Both the position numbers and the translations under genes were made by a program. A stretch of 64,000 bases of DNA from Venturia oleaginea (Eukaryota > Ascomycota > Dothideomycetes > Venturiales > Venturiaceae), in assembly GCA_013176395.1 (NCBI GenBank), contig JABMLP010000010.1:1736001-1800000 (forward strand), given 5' to 3'. The notes under the pieces are model-generated. The model made no database searches. It was given only the letters and a program-made list of their open reading frames with translations, and was not told where the DNA came from. Within the stretch, counting starts at the first letter, position 1. Each line of letters begins with the position of its first letter. Shown in pieces: positions 9,136 to 20,536 of this stretch.

Positions 9136-11943
9136 CTACTCGTTAATTACATCATTCCTCCTCAATACTTCTATTTCTTCACGTAATTCATTGGCGTCCT
9201 CCTGCCGGCCCCAATCCCTAAGCCAACTCTGCAGAACATTCATGAATTCAAAGAACCAGGAATGTTGTATTCCCCACTGTTCCACAATCATTTGTATCGC
9301 CTCTCGCATAGTTTGCTCTGCTGCTACATTCCTTCGATTGAATTGACTGTGAGAAACAATTTTCAAACATTCTATCCTCTCAACAATTCTCTCGTTATAC
9401 ATCTCATGTTCTTGAAGAAGCGAAAGAACCTTCCGCGCCATGTTCTCTGCTTCTTCATGGCGTCCCTGTCTATTCAAGTTATGTGCCAGGTTAAGCATCA
9501 CTCTCGGAGTCGAGGGACTTGGGATGCCACCGAATCTACCAAGGAGATCTCGAAGAAGTCGTTCTTCCTCGAGCTTATTTGTAACCCCGTAGACACGCTT
9601 TGTGTAATCGAGGCGAAGAGACATGGCGAGTCGACTTGACTTCCCGAGTTCGCGCTCAAAGGTATCTGTAGTACACTTCCATAATTGTGCCATGCCTTCG
9701 TTAAGAAACTCCGAGTCAAGTTCGCCGAGGAGTCGACATATTTGACCCCAAGGCTGCCCATCCCGAATTACTTCTGCAGACATGGCTCTAATGAAGCGAC
9801 GGAGATAGTCAGCGACGTCAGGGAGCCCGGTCTGAATGAGGTGGATGAATACTTCGAGAAAACAGGCCAAAGTTCGAGGATGCTGGGCTTGAAGGATCGG
9901 TTTGACAAGAGCAGTGGCTGTGGAAAGTGCATGATGAAACTCAACGTGCAACTTCCTTCCAACAAGCATGGTAGCAGTGAAGCAATACGAGTCAAAATCA
10001 TTGCATAGGTCGTTTTTTAACCTGGCGCCATTTTGATTGAGAAGGATACCATCCTCATCGAAGGTCATTTTTCGACAAGAGTTTTCGAAATATCTCTGGG
10101 CAGTACGGAACAAACTCTCTGAAACCAGCAGTGCCTGGGGTGGATACGGTGAATGCGACAATCTGGAGCAGTCGAAGAAGAATCCTTGAACGCCATCGTT
10201 ACGGTATCGCAGTTGTACTCTTGATGATAATTCCTGGTCCAATTGGATTTTATCACGCCGTAAAGAATATTGGTTCAGATCTTCGGCCTCCCTCGCAGCC
10301 TGCTCGGCTGACTCGTGGTTGATATGATTCAATATTAGAGACTGTCGGCTCTCCGCTATCGATGGTGTTGGTTCGATGTTTTGGCTGGTAGTGTGAATCC
10401 GATGGCTCTGACTGGGTGTCGTTGGTGGTGTTGAATGATTTTCCTGGCTGGGTGTTATGAATGGTGTTGAGGCGAAGCTGTCGCTTTGGAACGAATATGA
10501 CCTTGTATCACACGGTGGTGAATGACAATCAGCGGTTTGTTCCTCTCTTTGAGGAGGCTCTTCGAGATCGTTGTTAAAATTGTTAAGAGCTAATCTCTCG
10601 TCAATCGAATTCCTAAAAGCACGGGAACGAGATCATACCTGGAACAAAGGACTCCTGTGTCGAAACCTCGAATTCTGGAGTCCTTTGGCTTGCTGGATTA
10701 CTGGCATTTTGCACTTCGTAGATCCCACTTAAGGAATGTGGCAGGTTCGATAGATTGTAACCCAGGGTCTGGTATACTTCGACAAGCCTATTATTTTTGT
10801 TAGTGTTGCTCCCATACAACTGATGAGGTTCATACGAAATTTGAGATCCTGAATCGCCCAACTTAAATAGGGAAGCAATAAGTTGTGGAACACTATAGCT
10901 AGGAGTCAAGCAATCATCATAACTGCATTTCACAAAAGAGTCCGCTGTAAAGTGATCGAGAATGGACTTGAAGGTGTCTTCACTTCGAATCCAAACGAGA
11001 TCCGAAATGGAAATAGCCGCTGCATTTGTGCGTTAGTCGGGCTTCGACAAGCTGACATCGACAACATACTCAAAAAAAACAATTCTGTTGCTCGTGGAAG
11101 TGTCCACCCATTGCGGACAAGTCCGACTATCAGCCTATGAATCCATGGAATCGTGTCCAACAGCGCCTTGCGGTCACGTTCCCTGATGTCGGCGATGGTC
11201 CGAACGAGGTCGTTGATGATCTGATCAGATATGCCCTTTTTCCGGAGGAATTCACAATAGGATAGCAGGATGAGCACCTGAAAGCAAGCGAATGACCTTT
11301 GCAAGCCAACATTTTCCAGCGAGGACTTCGTTAGGACAGCTAGTTGTTTTCCCACTACGATAAGCTCGGTTTCCGATCCTTCGGGCTCTTTGACGAAGCC
11401 CCCTTTAGAAAGCGCGTGTGAGTGGCGAAGAAAGCCTTGGATAATATGTCCATACTTTTCAACGGTATCCAGTCCGAGTTCTGACTGCCGCTCGCGCCAC
11501 CGATTTTCTCTTGGTGCATTCTGGAAAAATCGATCAACTGCCGAGTCTCTGCGTGATTTCTTGACTCCTTTGACCTTTTTCGGTGATGGCGAAGACGACT
11601 TGGTTTGTGCCGATGTCTCTGATGACCCTGATCGTGGTGTCTCTAGAGCAGACTGCTGTGATAAACCTTTGTCCGATGATGGCCAACACTGTCGTAGTCT
11701 GATCTCTACCTCGGAGTGGTTCGTCGGTACTGTATCATTCTTCGAAGCATGCTGTGATGAGCCTAGAGATTGCGAGGCTTTTCGTTTCCTTGAGTTTCGA
11801 GGTGGTCCAGTCGTTACAGCACCATTGTCCCCGTGCTGCAGAGGAATATTGAAAGTAGGACAATTCTCGCAATGCTGTCGCATGCGGTCAAGCAAGTTCG
11901 ATTGGACCAACACATAGTCCTCCTCCGCTGGTGGAATTGCCAT
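9136..11943 (-). CDS. Gene A: large hypothetical protein with TPR-like C-terminus, three exons
   Basis: Exons are 11943-11070, 11019-10639 and 10589-9136. The introns are 50 and 49 nt. The first has a textbook ACTAACG branch site; the second has ATTGACG. The spliced length is 2709 nt, exactly 903 codons, with no internal stop. Residues 1-90 hold MRQHCENC and a Ser/Pro/Lys-rich linker. About 95-290 is an alpha-helical module (RWRERQSELGLDTVEKY ... RDRKALLDTIPWIHRL) shared with gene B. About 430-500 is Pro/Thr-rich linker. About 500-900 is helical repeats with a TPR-like LNRQGRHEEAENMARKVL unit, as in C-terminal parts of fungal Clr5-type proteins, although no Clr5 domain is visible. No enzyme motif is seen. 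The start is fixed by alignment with gene B; the upstream open frame merely reads through the palindrome. Confidence 0.8.
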
Positions 11944-12003
11944 GATTGATATGAAAATGGCTATCGCATCTTGAAACTGGACGTCTGGCGTTGGAGAAAA
12001 TCT

Positions 12004-12064
12004 GAGGTACGCTATACCACTTTTATTGCGACCTGGTCGCACCAAAAGTGGTATAGCGTACCTC
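12004..12064 (-). promoter_or_regulatory. 61-bp near-perfect palindrome before gene A
   Basis: Two 30-nt arms flank T12034; 28 of 30 positions are complementary. Outer arm ends are GAGGTACGCTATACC and its complement, and the centre is GCGACC-T-GGTCGC. The centre is 91 bp before the gene A start codon. Beyond the arms, related TCCAACGCCA blocks lie on both sides in opposite orientation (about 11985-11994 and 12072-12081), so the symmetry extends further in weakened form. Equivalent sites precede gene B and the 43.8-kb remnant at nearly the same spacing. Confidence 0.85.
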
Positions 12065-13295
12065 GACTCCTTCCAACGCCAAGATCGGAGGAAGATGCCG
12101 GCGCGACAGTATCCCCTCTCCCCTCTCATCGCCCCGCGCACCATCATGAGAGCGAACGGTGCATCCTAGACTTAGTTCTTTCGCTCTGACGAATCTGCGA
12201 TCGAGCTACTATGCTAAAACACACGTCGCATGCATATAGAGGTAGGTCAAATCAAAGTGCTAGTGGCATTCTGCTATCACGACGATGGAGAAGACCAGAA
12301 GAAGACTATTTCAATAGGACAAGGTCTCATCCTCTTGAATTATTCCTTACCGGTTCATTGGCCTTAATCATTCTGTCAACTTTCTCAGCGAATGCAGCCA
12401 GGATCAAAATGGACGTACAGCCAGGGCTGATTGCTCCACCTCCTTCCCCTGTGGTGAAGCCCCTGCTCTACGCATTGCCAAGGGCATATGTACTGACGGC
12501 CGTCAGCTCTCAATCATCTACAATCGATATACGAGGACGTAAAGACTCGATGAACGGGGTGCCTTGGCCTCCCCATACAGCAGCATTGGCTCTGCGCCGC
12601 CGAAAACATCTCAAGTCAGCTCATCAGCGGCCTCCCTCAGCCCCGCTGCTTGAGAGGCAGTAGTTTACGAATCAGCCTTACACTAAACGTACACCTCGAC
12701 ATGCCTAGCTCTCACCTCGCCTCTTACCTTGCCTCTTACCTTGCCTCTTACCTTGCCTCTTTCACCGCGTCTTTCACTGCGTCTTGCGTTGCGTCTTGCG
12801 TTGCCTGTTATGCTGTCTCTTATGCTGTCTCTTACACTAATCGCTCAAATGTCTCTTATCTTGGCATTCCAGGAGGTACCTCCGATTGCTCTCGCCCCAC
12901 GCCGATCTGCAATGTTGGGGTAAGTTGCGGGACGAACTCTGTTTTTTTCTTCAACTCATTCAGATTGCAACACTGCACCTTATCAAATGCAGTCTTGACT
13001 TCGCCACAGCGATGACGCTGAAATAAGGATGGTAGAGAGCGATTTGGGTTTCCATCGTGTGCATTCCATCATATTCGTGTTACGCTAGCTGATAGCGAGC
13101 GCTCTAAGAGAGTCGCTTGCTCCCACGGTCAACCATTAATTCAACCCCAAACCTGAAACTCAAGACCAGTCCATCACTATACCCACAATCAATAAAGCAT
13201 TTTCTTCGTAGACAGCAAAGGACTCAAAGTTTGTACCCTTTTTCCCTTTCGTTAACAAGTTGAAATACAGGATCCTTTCCTAACTTTCTCCTTAG
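12065..13295. other. No gene recognised; contains a 12-bp minisatellite
   Basis: A 150-codon open frame at 12211-12663 has no resemblance to a known family. The rest is occupied by the repeat listed separately, followed by AT-rich, CT-rich DNA that could serve as 5' sequence for the small ORF at 13296. Confidence 0.4.
12709..12836. repeat. 12-bp minisatellite (TCTTACCTTGCC type)
   Basis: About ten imperfect 12-bp units run TCTTACCTTGCC, TCTTTCACYGCG, TCTTGCGTTGCG, TGTTATGCTGTC, drifting in sequence along the array. The overlapping open frame would code for a four-residue repeat (xASY), but nothing supports it as a protein. Confidence 0.8.
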
Positions 13296-13472
13296 ATGTG
13301 CAAGAAGACAGTATCCTTGAAAAAATGGTCGTGCGGCGACGAGGAGTTACAAGAGGTCAATTTCGAAGCTTGCAGTGATATGGCCAATGCAGGCCATGTC
13401 GTCCGAACCATCACTTTGGGTTCCAGTCGAATCGGCGCTAAATGCGGGAAGCATAACTGCAGAAAGCCATAA
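13296..13472 (+). CDS. Small cysteine-containing ORF, 58 aa
   Basis: The ATG at 13296 opens a 58-codon frame: MCKKTVSLKKWSCGDEE..., a central FEACSDM block and a C-terminal CGKHNCRKP. Many filamentous ascomycetes carry tiny proteins that begin with Met-Cys and contain spaced Cys and a basic tail; their role is unknown. No signal peptide is seen. Just downstream, GATYCCGCAGTTCA occurs twice (about 13529 and 13561), and possible splice sites could extend the gene. It may be chance, but start context and cysteine spacing favour a gene. Confidence 0.4.
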   Translation: MCKKTVSLKKWSCGDEELQEVNFEACSDMANAGHVVRTITLGSSRIGAKCGKHNCRKP

Positions 13473-14091
13473 GCTTAAGGTCAGTGCAATAATTCGCCAG
13501 GGACTGACGCTAACAATTTCAAAGAAAAGATCCCGCAGTTCATTGATAGATCTGCAGGAAAGATTCCGCAGTTCAAGCTTGTTGAAGGATTAAGCAACCA
13601 AAGAGGCTACCACATTCACTTGTTGACCAACTTGAGCTATCGACTAGGTAGTAATCACACTCGTTCATTCAACGTCAGTTCCAGACAGCATCTAAATGTC
13701 CAGGCTCTCGTGATTCCTCTGTGCCCTCCACTCTGGCAGTGAGTGATGTTAAGCGACTGCGAATACCATATCCTGGCATTGTGTTGCATATGCTGTGTTG
13801 GTAATTTTGTGCACACGTATTTGGAGCGATTGAGGGCTTAAAATCAATAGATTTTGAGCGTTTGGCAGGCCTTTCGGCATAGCTGTGCATTGACAGGGTA
13901 GCATAACAGGGTTAGCCTAGGCGCTAGGCCAAAGAAGCTGTGCCAATCTGCAAGAATCCCTAGTTATGTAACCTGTATGCATTGTCCATCGACTCACTGA
14001 GCCGTGTCGTGGGTTAGGGTGCAGTCTTCCGAGCACGAAAAACTATTCGGAATGGGCCCCACTTAGTCAGGCGGGAAGGTCTGGCGCTAAC
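13473..14091. other. No gene recognised
   Basis: Short ORFs only. The final 100 bases are presumably the promoter of the kinase gene, but no specific site is recognised. Confidence 0.35.
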
Positions 14092-15006
14092 ATGGTATTT
14101 AAACCTCCAAAATCCCTTTCCCCAAAGATCTCCATACGCCATCCTATTTCACGCCACGGCATGGAGTCTCTACCGTACCGCGGTTCTACCTCGAACTTCT
14201 ATCGCTTTGACTCCGGCACTGTCCTCAAATCACCTTTGGAGGTTTGGGAAGGAAATTCCAACAGCGAGAGACTAAAGTTAGAAAGTCAAGTCGCCATCCG
14301 TTTTGAAGGCCAAATTCTGCAAAAATTGGGTTCTCATCCCAGAATCGTTCCGTTTGTGCACCCTCCAACCTTACATAGCCGTAAGCTGAACAACAATAGA
14401 TATCTGGGGCCTCATACCGATTCTGGAGGCATTCTGCTTTCTGAAGCAAGCCATGGAACCCTCCAGGCGTACCTTGACTCCAACAGTACAACAATTGACA
14501 AGTCATTACGTTGGAAATGGTCTGTGCAGGCGGTTGAAGCGGTTGCATATGTGCACAGTCAGGGAGTCATTCACTCCGATCTAAAACCCGAGAATTACTT
14601 GGTGCATGCCACGGATGGATCATCGCTGGACCTTTGGCTCTGCGACTTTGGTGGATCGACCTGTTCTGAGCTGGGAGACAGTGTTGCCCACATGCCCGAC
14701 GATCCTTTTTTCGATGTTCGAATGCCGTGGAAACCGACAAAGGCAATTGATATCTTCAGTTTAGGATCTATCATCTACACCATTCTGACGGGACATTGGC
14801 CATATAGGGAGGGCACGCCGCCTCTAACTCCAGAGGACATAAGAGTCTATGAGACCTATGTCAAAGACATGTTTGAAAAGGGGACGTTCCCAGACGTGTC
14901 TTCATTGAGAGCCGGGAAGGTGATCAGGGGATGCTGGGACCACCAATATACAACGACCGAGGAGGTGCTCGGGGAATTGGCAGCGCTAGACAAGGAGGAT
15001 GTATAG
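14092..15006 (+). CDS. Protein kinase-like protein, intronless, 304 aa
   Basis: The protein shows the main eukaryotic protein-kinase motifs. A likely ATP-anchoring lysine lies in GTVLKSP (about residue 46). The catalytic loop HSDLKPENYL (about 162-171) has the catalytic Asp and Lys. The metal-binding DFGG is about residue 186, and DIFSLGSIIYTILTGHWPYR follows. This arrangement, with a short activation segment running directly into MPWKPTKAIDIFSLG and no APE motif, is common in expanded fungal kinase-like families of unknown substrate. A Gly-rich loop is not obvious, although the region near PYRGSTSNFYRF is in the right place. The ATG at 14092 and a second at 14161 are both plausible starts. 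Neighbours do not suggest a pathway. Confidence 0.75.
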   Translation: MVFKPPKSLSPKISIRHPISRHGMESLPYRGSTSNFYRFDSGTVLKSPLEVWEGNSNSERLKLESQVAIRFEGQILQKLGSHPRIVPFVHPPTLHSRKLNNNRYLGPHTDSGGILLSEASHGTLQAYLDSNSTTIDKSLRWKWSVQAVEAVAYVHSQGVIHSDLKPENYLVHATDGSSLDLWLCDFGGSTCSELGDSVAHMPDDPFFDVRMPWKPTKAIDIFSLGSIIYTILTGHWPYREGTPPLTPEDIRVYETYVKDMFEKGTFPDVSSLRAGKVIRGCWDHQYTTTEEVLGELAALDKEDV

Positions 15007-15589
15007 CATCGCACCGTACGTCCGAGCATATCATTTATCTCAACCTCCATCCGCACCACATATCCTGCGAACGGTGGCTTATTCACAGTATTTACTTAAA
15101 ACTTGGTGTTTGGATTGAACTGACTATGCTCTACAACTTATGCTACTTTACATGACGTAAGGTGCGACGTTGTGGTTGTTGATTGACTAGAGGCTCAACA
15201 TTATTAAATCTCCCTCCACGTGACAATTTTTCCATATTTCAGCACCACTACAATGCTTTTCTTCTTACTTCCCTTTTGGGATAGCTTCTTCTGCTCTCTC
15301 TCTTGTATCCTCGCTCGTTTGGCGTCTTCTTGGGGTTGTTTATCAGCTTGACGAGCCTCTCTTTCCTCCTCAATTAGCCTCTGCTTTTCATCCTTCTCTT
15401 TTTCACGTAAAATAGACTACATAAATTTTAGCTGATTTGTAAGTGTTAGACTCAAAATTAGAGCAGGACCAAAGGGAGCTGCATTACAACCCTATTCAAC
15501 GCATCGGTCCCGACCATAGCTGGTGCAAGAGAAAATAAAAATAATGCCTGCTGAAGCCTCATACTCAATATATAACATTGTACTTAATT
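15007..15589. other. No gene recognised
   Basis: Short ORFs only. It lies between the kinase stop and the 3' end of the patatin fragment on the opposite strand, so it probably holds two 3' regions. Confidence 0.4.
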
Positions 15590-16966
15590 CTAAACAACAT
15601 CGATTGTCCGTTTGCGAGATGATTGAGCAATGATACTGGCGGAACGATGATGGTCTATCCTGCCGAACGCTGCCGAAAGACCTTGAGCCTTCATCAAGCC
15701 GAGTAGGGATCGGGGAAGGCCGCTGATAGGCCAAGAGTCCTTCGTGAGCCCGTTAAGCGAAATAACTAACAGATCGCTGAGGTCGCCGACCGTGAAAGTG
15801 ATGTTGCATTTGTAGCGAGGGGCGTTCTGAGGCATCTTCTTCAGACACGGAAAAGGCCGGCCATCGACGACAAAATGTCCGCCGGCGTCGGTCATCCTCT
15901 GATACAGGGCTTGGCGACCTTCTCGTGGCAACTCTAAACGACACAAGATTTGACCACTGCATTGATATCTATCGTCTCCCACGTTGTTGACTGTATCCAA
16001 CGAAAAGTAGAACATAGATGAAAGAAGGTTTCCAATAAAGGCATGTGTATCTGGACTGGCGGCGATGTTGATTTCCATGAGTGACGCAAGGTGGTCTACA
16101 CTAGAGATGTCATCAATTTTGGGCTCATCGGCATCAAGTGGAAGATTGATGCGATGGTACCGCTCTCGCGATCTCGGAGGGGTGAAGTTGATCACATCCT
16201 TCTATGCTTGCTCGGCGTCTATGTTCCAATTGAATGCCTGAAAAATCCTGGTTAGGAATTTTTCCTTTGCGGGAGACTGCGGGCCAGCATTCGGCTCATC
16301 AATCTTTGTACCCGTCCCTATAGAGAGTACAAAGTCTGGAATGCTCGTGAGGACCCTTGTTGGCCCACACAAAACGCTGCTCCCAGAGAGCAATCTTGAC
16401 GGGGTTATTGTGGTGAAGCGCTCCGTCCTGATGGGTTCCAAAGTACTTGAGAATTTGAGGTTTGAAGAATCTGTTTTTGTAGTTCAGCTTATATCGCCCT
16501 TATATAGAGTAATGGAGCCTACCCTGGCGCCGCAGTTGTACACCTCGCACTAGATTGAATGAGCTGAAATAAAATTGTTGGTGTTGATGGACAAGACTTA
16601 CGCCTCAGCTAACGTGATTTTATCCTGTCTCTGCATAGCTCGGATAACACGATATCCAATATCCGTGGGCCTATTCTTCCCATTGTAGTTGCAGATCACA
16701 GACGTCGTCTTCCCTTTCACAGGAGCTGCGATCACCGCGACTTTAGTATCGCAGCTTAAAGGATTGAACATATTTGGCGGCGGTCCAAAGGAAGAATTAA
16801 ATGCAGCTTCGATAGCTATCGATTTGTACTGACAGTCGTCAAGATAGCAAAGCATGATGGATAACATGCGGTCCAGCATCCGGGGTAAAATTTTCTCTTC
16901 CCGAAAGTCTCGTGGGCAAGAGCGCGGAACTTTTCATAACAGTCAGCAGGTGTCCAGCGCATAAGA
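15590..16966 (-). pseudogene. Patatin-like phospholipase, separated 3' half
   Basis: Read on the minus strand from 16966, the frame opens with LMRWTPADCYEKFRALAHE, directly continuing the patatin 5' half that ends at 48268. Patatin landmarks follow: CNYNGKNRPTDIGYRV, SARCTTAAPG (small-residue loop), QDGALHHNNPVKIAL (the DGA/NNP block with the catalytic Asp) and PDFVLSIGTGT. Two introns are visible (GTAAGTC...TTTCAG near 16590-16555 and GTAGGC...ACAG near 16524-16475). The gene is broken: reading frame changes near 16895, around the first intron and near 16350 cannot all be spliced away, and a TAG interrupts IDAEQA/KDVINF near 16203. The tail after IGTG (about 300 residues) has no known domain. 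Patatins are Ser-Asp dyad lipid acyl hydrolases. The nucleophile Ser lies in the distant 5' half. Confidence 0.88.
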
Positions 16967-18566
16967 GAAAAACAGCACACACAGCGAGAACTCAATTTTT
17001 GGAATTTACAGAAGTATCATCTAAGGATCATCAAAACACCTCTGCCAGTGGCCGCTCCGGCCTCTAGAGGCCATCGCGCGTCCCTCAGCGTCGATGAGAT
17101 ATCTCTAGAGTCGCCGTCGCGGCCACGGCAGAGCAAGCAGACGAATACATGAGCAAGCTACACGAACGATGCGTCCACCAAAGACAACAGCAACCATCTA
17201 GTCACTATCTCCCGGCTAGTCCATCACCCCAGATGACACTGCAACGCTCCGAGTCGACGAGTCACTGCTAGAACGGCAATACCTTCAACACAACTCAAAC
17301 ACCAGACGCCCGGTGCGCAACAATCGGCACCACACACCACTGCAACGACTAGACAACCTCTCCCAACGTCTTGGCAAACCGTCCTGCTACAAGCTGTTGC
17401 CCAGAGCCTTGAGCCTCTCCCCAAACTGTTGCCTCCCAGTTATGGCATTGGCAAGAGTAGGTGCGCGACACAGTAAGTAGTAAGGACGCATAGAAGGAGC
17501 CTATTGGCGGCAAATCCCCTCCCTGTAAGCTAGCAGACGTAGCCTTGAGCCTCTCCCCAGACTGTTGCGTCCCAGTTATGGCATTGGCAAGAGTAGGTGC
17601 GCGATATAGCAAGCAGGGAGAGCGACTAGCAGCAGATAGGCTCCGACTATAAGACGACAGGTCTACAACACAATCGGTGCGACACGATACGGCAGCTGCT
17701 AGAGAACCTCATCTACTATCGTCTCCGCAAACCGTCCTGCTGCAAGCTGATGTCCAGAGCCTTGAGCCTCTCCCCAAACTGTTGCGTCCCAGTTATGGCA
17801 TTGGCAAGAGTAGGTGCGCAACACAGTAAGCAGTAAGGACGTATAGAAGGAGCTTATTGGCGGCAAATCCCCTCCCTACAAGCCAGCAGACGTAGCCTTG
17901 AGCCTCTCCCCAGACTGTTGCGTCCCAGTTATGGCATTGGCAAGAGTAGGAGCGCGATATAGCAAGTAGGGAGAGCGACTAGCAGCAGATAGGCTCCGAC
18001 TATAAGACGGCAGGTCTATAGCACGATCGGCGCCATACAATACGGCAGCTACCAGACAGCCTCGTCCACGGGCATACCCGGAGTATCACACCCAAGCAGC
18101 GAAATCACGACTACGATGGTTACTATTGTCTCCAGCATCACACAACCAAATACACCGCCGCATAGGAATCTGGTGCAAGGCAACTTTCACAAGCAGAAAC
18201 ATACTTAGGGAACCCATTGGCCTTGAGGGATAAGGCGAAACAGATAGACAAGCTGAGCATTAGAGGGAGACTGTAGGTAGAAGGATAGCGAAACACGAGG
18301 CATTGCCTCTTGAGTCTACATAGCACAGATATACTAGCAGAATAACCAGTATCTACAAGAGCCAGCGGGCATTTGGAGATACTGGTTAAGGGAAAAGAGG
18401 GAGGACGGAGGGGACAGCTGGTCTTGTTTCAGTGAACGGGGCGAAGTGGGGCGCGGTGGATTATATAATCTATCACGTGTCGGCTGTCTGATGAAGTCCT
18501 CCTAACCGGACATAGCTGCGTGATTAAGCGGCTGCAACCGAGTAGGATAAAATCAATCAATCAATC
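16967..18566 (+). mobile_element. 1.6-kb non-coding repeat, copy 1 (non-LTR-like)
   Basis: This copy is nearly identical, in reverse orientation, to 48269-49870. In the orientation given it begins GAAAAACAGCACACACAGCG and ends in a (TCAA/ATCA)n tail, as SINE- or LINE-type elements do. Its left flank TCCAGCGCATAAGA (16953-16966) is the complement of the 14 bases before copy 3. Inside are four copies of a block with CCCAGTTATGGCATTGGCAAG and CTTGAGCCTCTCCCC in two pairs. No ORF over 90 codons or reverse-transcriptase motif is present, so it is non-autonomous or the remnant of a longer element. The class is inferred from the tail, the target duplication and the one-end truncation of copy 2. Confidence 0.75.
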
Positions 18567-18569
18567 ATG

Positions 18570-18664
18570 TATGCACTTAGGAATCCTGTTACGGATACTG
18601 TCACGTGAGCGTGTACAGGATTATATTTGATGCATTCGTATGCATTTGGATTCCTAAGTGCATA
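18570..18664. repeat. 17-bp inverted repeat
   Basis: TATGCACTTAGGAATCC at 18570-18586 is exactly complementary to 18648-18664, with a 61-bp loop. The left arm lies between the repeat tail and the LTR-like segment. The right arm lies inside that segment. Confidence 0.75.
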
Positions 18665-19056
18665 CCATCATGTCTTCTCATGATTGGATGATTGTTACAC
18701 GGGGTTGAAGGATCACGTGGTTGATCATTCTTGGCAAGGTAAGCAGAATGAACGTTTGTGTTCATTCCGCTCAGGCTGTTCATCATGATCGGGATGATCA
18801 TAATGAACGGAGGATTTTCATAGAGATGGGATCTCTATATAAAGGACGAGACACTGCTCCCTCAGTATCTCGTATCTTCACTCTCATAGTTACTTCGCTA
18901 TTGCTTTAGTTACTTAGCACAATTCACGACTCTTATATCTCACAAACTTCGCTACACTTGTTTGATACGATATTGTCGCCCCAGGATTACTTGAACCTCA
19001 CTGTACGGAATAGCCAATTCCAGCTATATTACTTGAGCCATAGCCTCTGCGTAACA
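18587..19056 (+). mobile_element. LTR-like segment (TGTTACG...CGTAACA), 470 bp
   Basis: The segment begins TGTTACG and ends with its exact complement CGTAACA, the short terminal inversion expected of a copia-type LTR. It contains a TATA-like CTCTATATAAAGG about 250 bp in, followed by CT-rich sequence. No second copy, no flanking 5-bp duplication (AATCC versus GCTTG) and no clear primer-binding site are seen, so this is a lone or decayed LTR by inference. Confidence 0.45.
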
Positions 19057-19223
19057 GCTTGGTGGATGGATCCTATGTATTATTAGTAACATTGGGATGG
19101 GGAACATATAGGCTACTTACTCGAATGCTTGGGCATCGGATACGAATCTCCTCGATTCCAAATAAACTGCCAGACTAAGCCAGCTTAAGTTATTTAGCTT
19201 ACCGCTGTCGAAAAACTGGCCAT

Positions 19224-19399
19224 TGTTATGGGCATGGCCCATGGTTGGTATAGGCTAAGAGCCTAAGCCTGATTGAGCCTAGTATAGAGAAAGAACCTCA
19301 TTGAGGTTCTCTATTTGTAGATACCTTCACTCTTTAACTGAATCTAAACAATCTTTGGCTACGAGTATGCTGCGTCTTTCCAGCTACCGTCCCGTAATA
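19224..19399 (+). repeat. 5' LTR of the gypsy element
   Basis: The LTR is 176 bp and nearly identical to the three 3' copies; the visible changes are single bases such as CTATTTG for CTGTTTG. It contains the palindromic stretch GGCATGGCCCATGG near its start and AACCTCATTGAGGTT in the middle, a perfect inverted repeat. Confidence 0.9.
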
Positions 19400-19424
19400 T
19401 AGATTCAGTTCTTTACAAACCTAG

Positions 19425-20528
19425 GTGTACTTGATGCGTAGCAACAGTACCCTATCGACTCCTACAACCTACACCCCTACTACCGACGACGACCCAATCG
19501 CGAGCATTACGCAAGGAATCGACAAACTCTCAATGGCTCGAGCAAATTCGCCTGACACCGTACAACAATTGGTGGCAGCTCTGACCGCAGTCAGTGTTGA
19601 TGGGAACACCGGTGCAAAAGCTATTGCATGGCCTAAATGGGACGGGAAAAGAGACAACTACACGCTGTTCAGATGGCAGATCAAGACAAAAATCACTGTT
19701 GAAAATGGGAAGCTTGGAAGCAATCAAGGAATATGCGCGAACATCTTCAACGGCCTTCCGACAGAGAAACAACAACGCGTCATCCAATGGCTAAGCAATG
19801 GAGAGCAACATGACAACTACGAACCCGAGTCCTTTATCAAGCATATGGACGACAAGTTCTTAGATCATGAAGCGGAAGCTAAAGCTCTCGACGAGCTGAA
19901 CAAGATTAGCCAAGGCAGCAGACAACCGTTCGAAGACTTCCGCCAGCAGTTCGAACAACTGACATCGCAAGCTGGATCCCTAGCGCCGCAAAGAGCCTCA
20001 AAGATCACTATCATGAACAACGCGCTCAACTACTCCCTCCAACAGACCTTGAAATCAGTGCGATTGTCCAGGGACGACTACGACACTTACGTAAAAGATG
20101 TACAGTACTTCGCGACGAAGACAGAGGCTCTATCCCACCAACGCCGCTATCCAAGTACGGATAAGGAGACGCCAACGACTCGAGGGAGGCCACAATCACC
20201 CCAAACAGTCAGTCGTGACGCAGAAGGCGATGTCGAAATGACTGGCATCAACGCCCTTTCAGCGCAGATCGCAGCACTGATAGCTCGGGTCGATACACTC
20301 GGAAAGGATGCGAAGAAGGACCGACGACCTAGAGCGAAATGGCGATCCCAAACAGAGTTCTTGGCACTTATACAAGCGGGCAAATGCGGGCGCTGTAAGA
20401 AGCCCAAGCACCATCCGAACGTATGCGAATTCCGACCAGCAACACGTCCAAAGACTCAGGTCACTGCGGTAATCACACAGCATACCGATGACTCCCTACA
20501 GGAAGCCTCATCAGAGTCGGAAAACTAG
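19425..20528 (+). CDS. gag: Gag-like protein of the gypsy element, 367 aa
   Basis: Residues about 60-200 form the retrotransposon gag helical domain (WPKWDGKRDNYTLFRWQ..., then QPFEDFRQQFEQL). A CCHC zinc knuckle, C-x2-C-x4-H-x4-C (CGRCKKPKHHPNVC), lies near residue 325. The protein would package element RNA. The ATG at 19425 is early in the frame; a nearer in-frame ATG at 19434 is possible. The last codons are TCG GAA AAC TAG. The pol frame is minus 1 relative to gag and already open before the gag stop, so GGAAAAC at the junction is a candidate slippage site. Confidence 0.85.
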   Translation: MYLMRSNSTLSTPTTYTPTTDDDPIASITQGIDKLSMARANSPDTVQQLVAALTAVSVDGNTGAKAIAWPKWDGKRDNYTLFRWQIKTKITVENGKLGSNQGICANIFNGLPTEKQQRVIQWLSNGEQHDNYEPESFIKHMDDKFLDHEAEAKALDELNKISQGSRQPFEDFRQQFEQLTSQAGSLAPQRASKITIMNNALNYSLQQTLKSVRLSRDDYDTYVKDVQYFATKTEALSHQRRYPSTDKETPTTRGRPQSPQTVSRDAEGDVEMTGINALSAQIAALIARVDTLGKDAKKDRRPRAKWRSQTEFLALIQAGKCGRCKKPKHHPNVCEFRPATRPKTQVTAVITQHTDDSLQEASSESEN

Positions 20529-20536
20529 CTACCCTT

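Noticed and set aside
12065..12147. Gene A starting at 12147 within the longer open frame
   Set aside because: The extra 68 codons read through the palindrome, and the gene B alignment starts exactly at MAI (11943).
12650..13015. Secreted repeat protein from the 12-bp minisatellite
   Set aside because: The frame is merely the repeat translated; no signal peptide at the start and no conserved flanks.
18138..18326. 62-codon ORF conserved in all three copies of the 1.6-kb repeat
   Set aside because: Conservation follows from near-identity of the copies; no independent evidence of coding.
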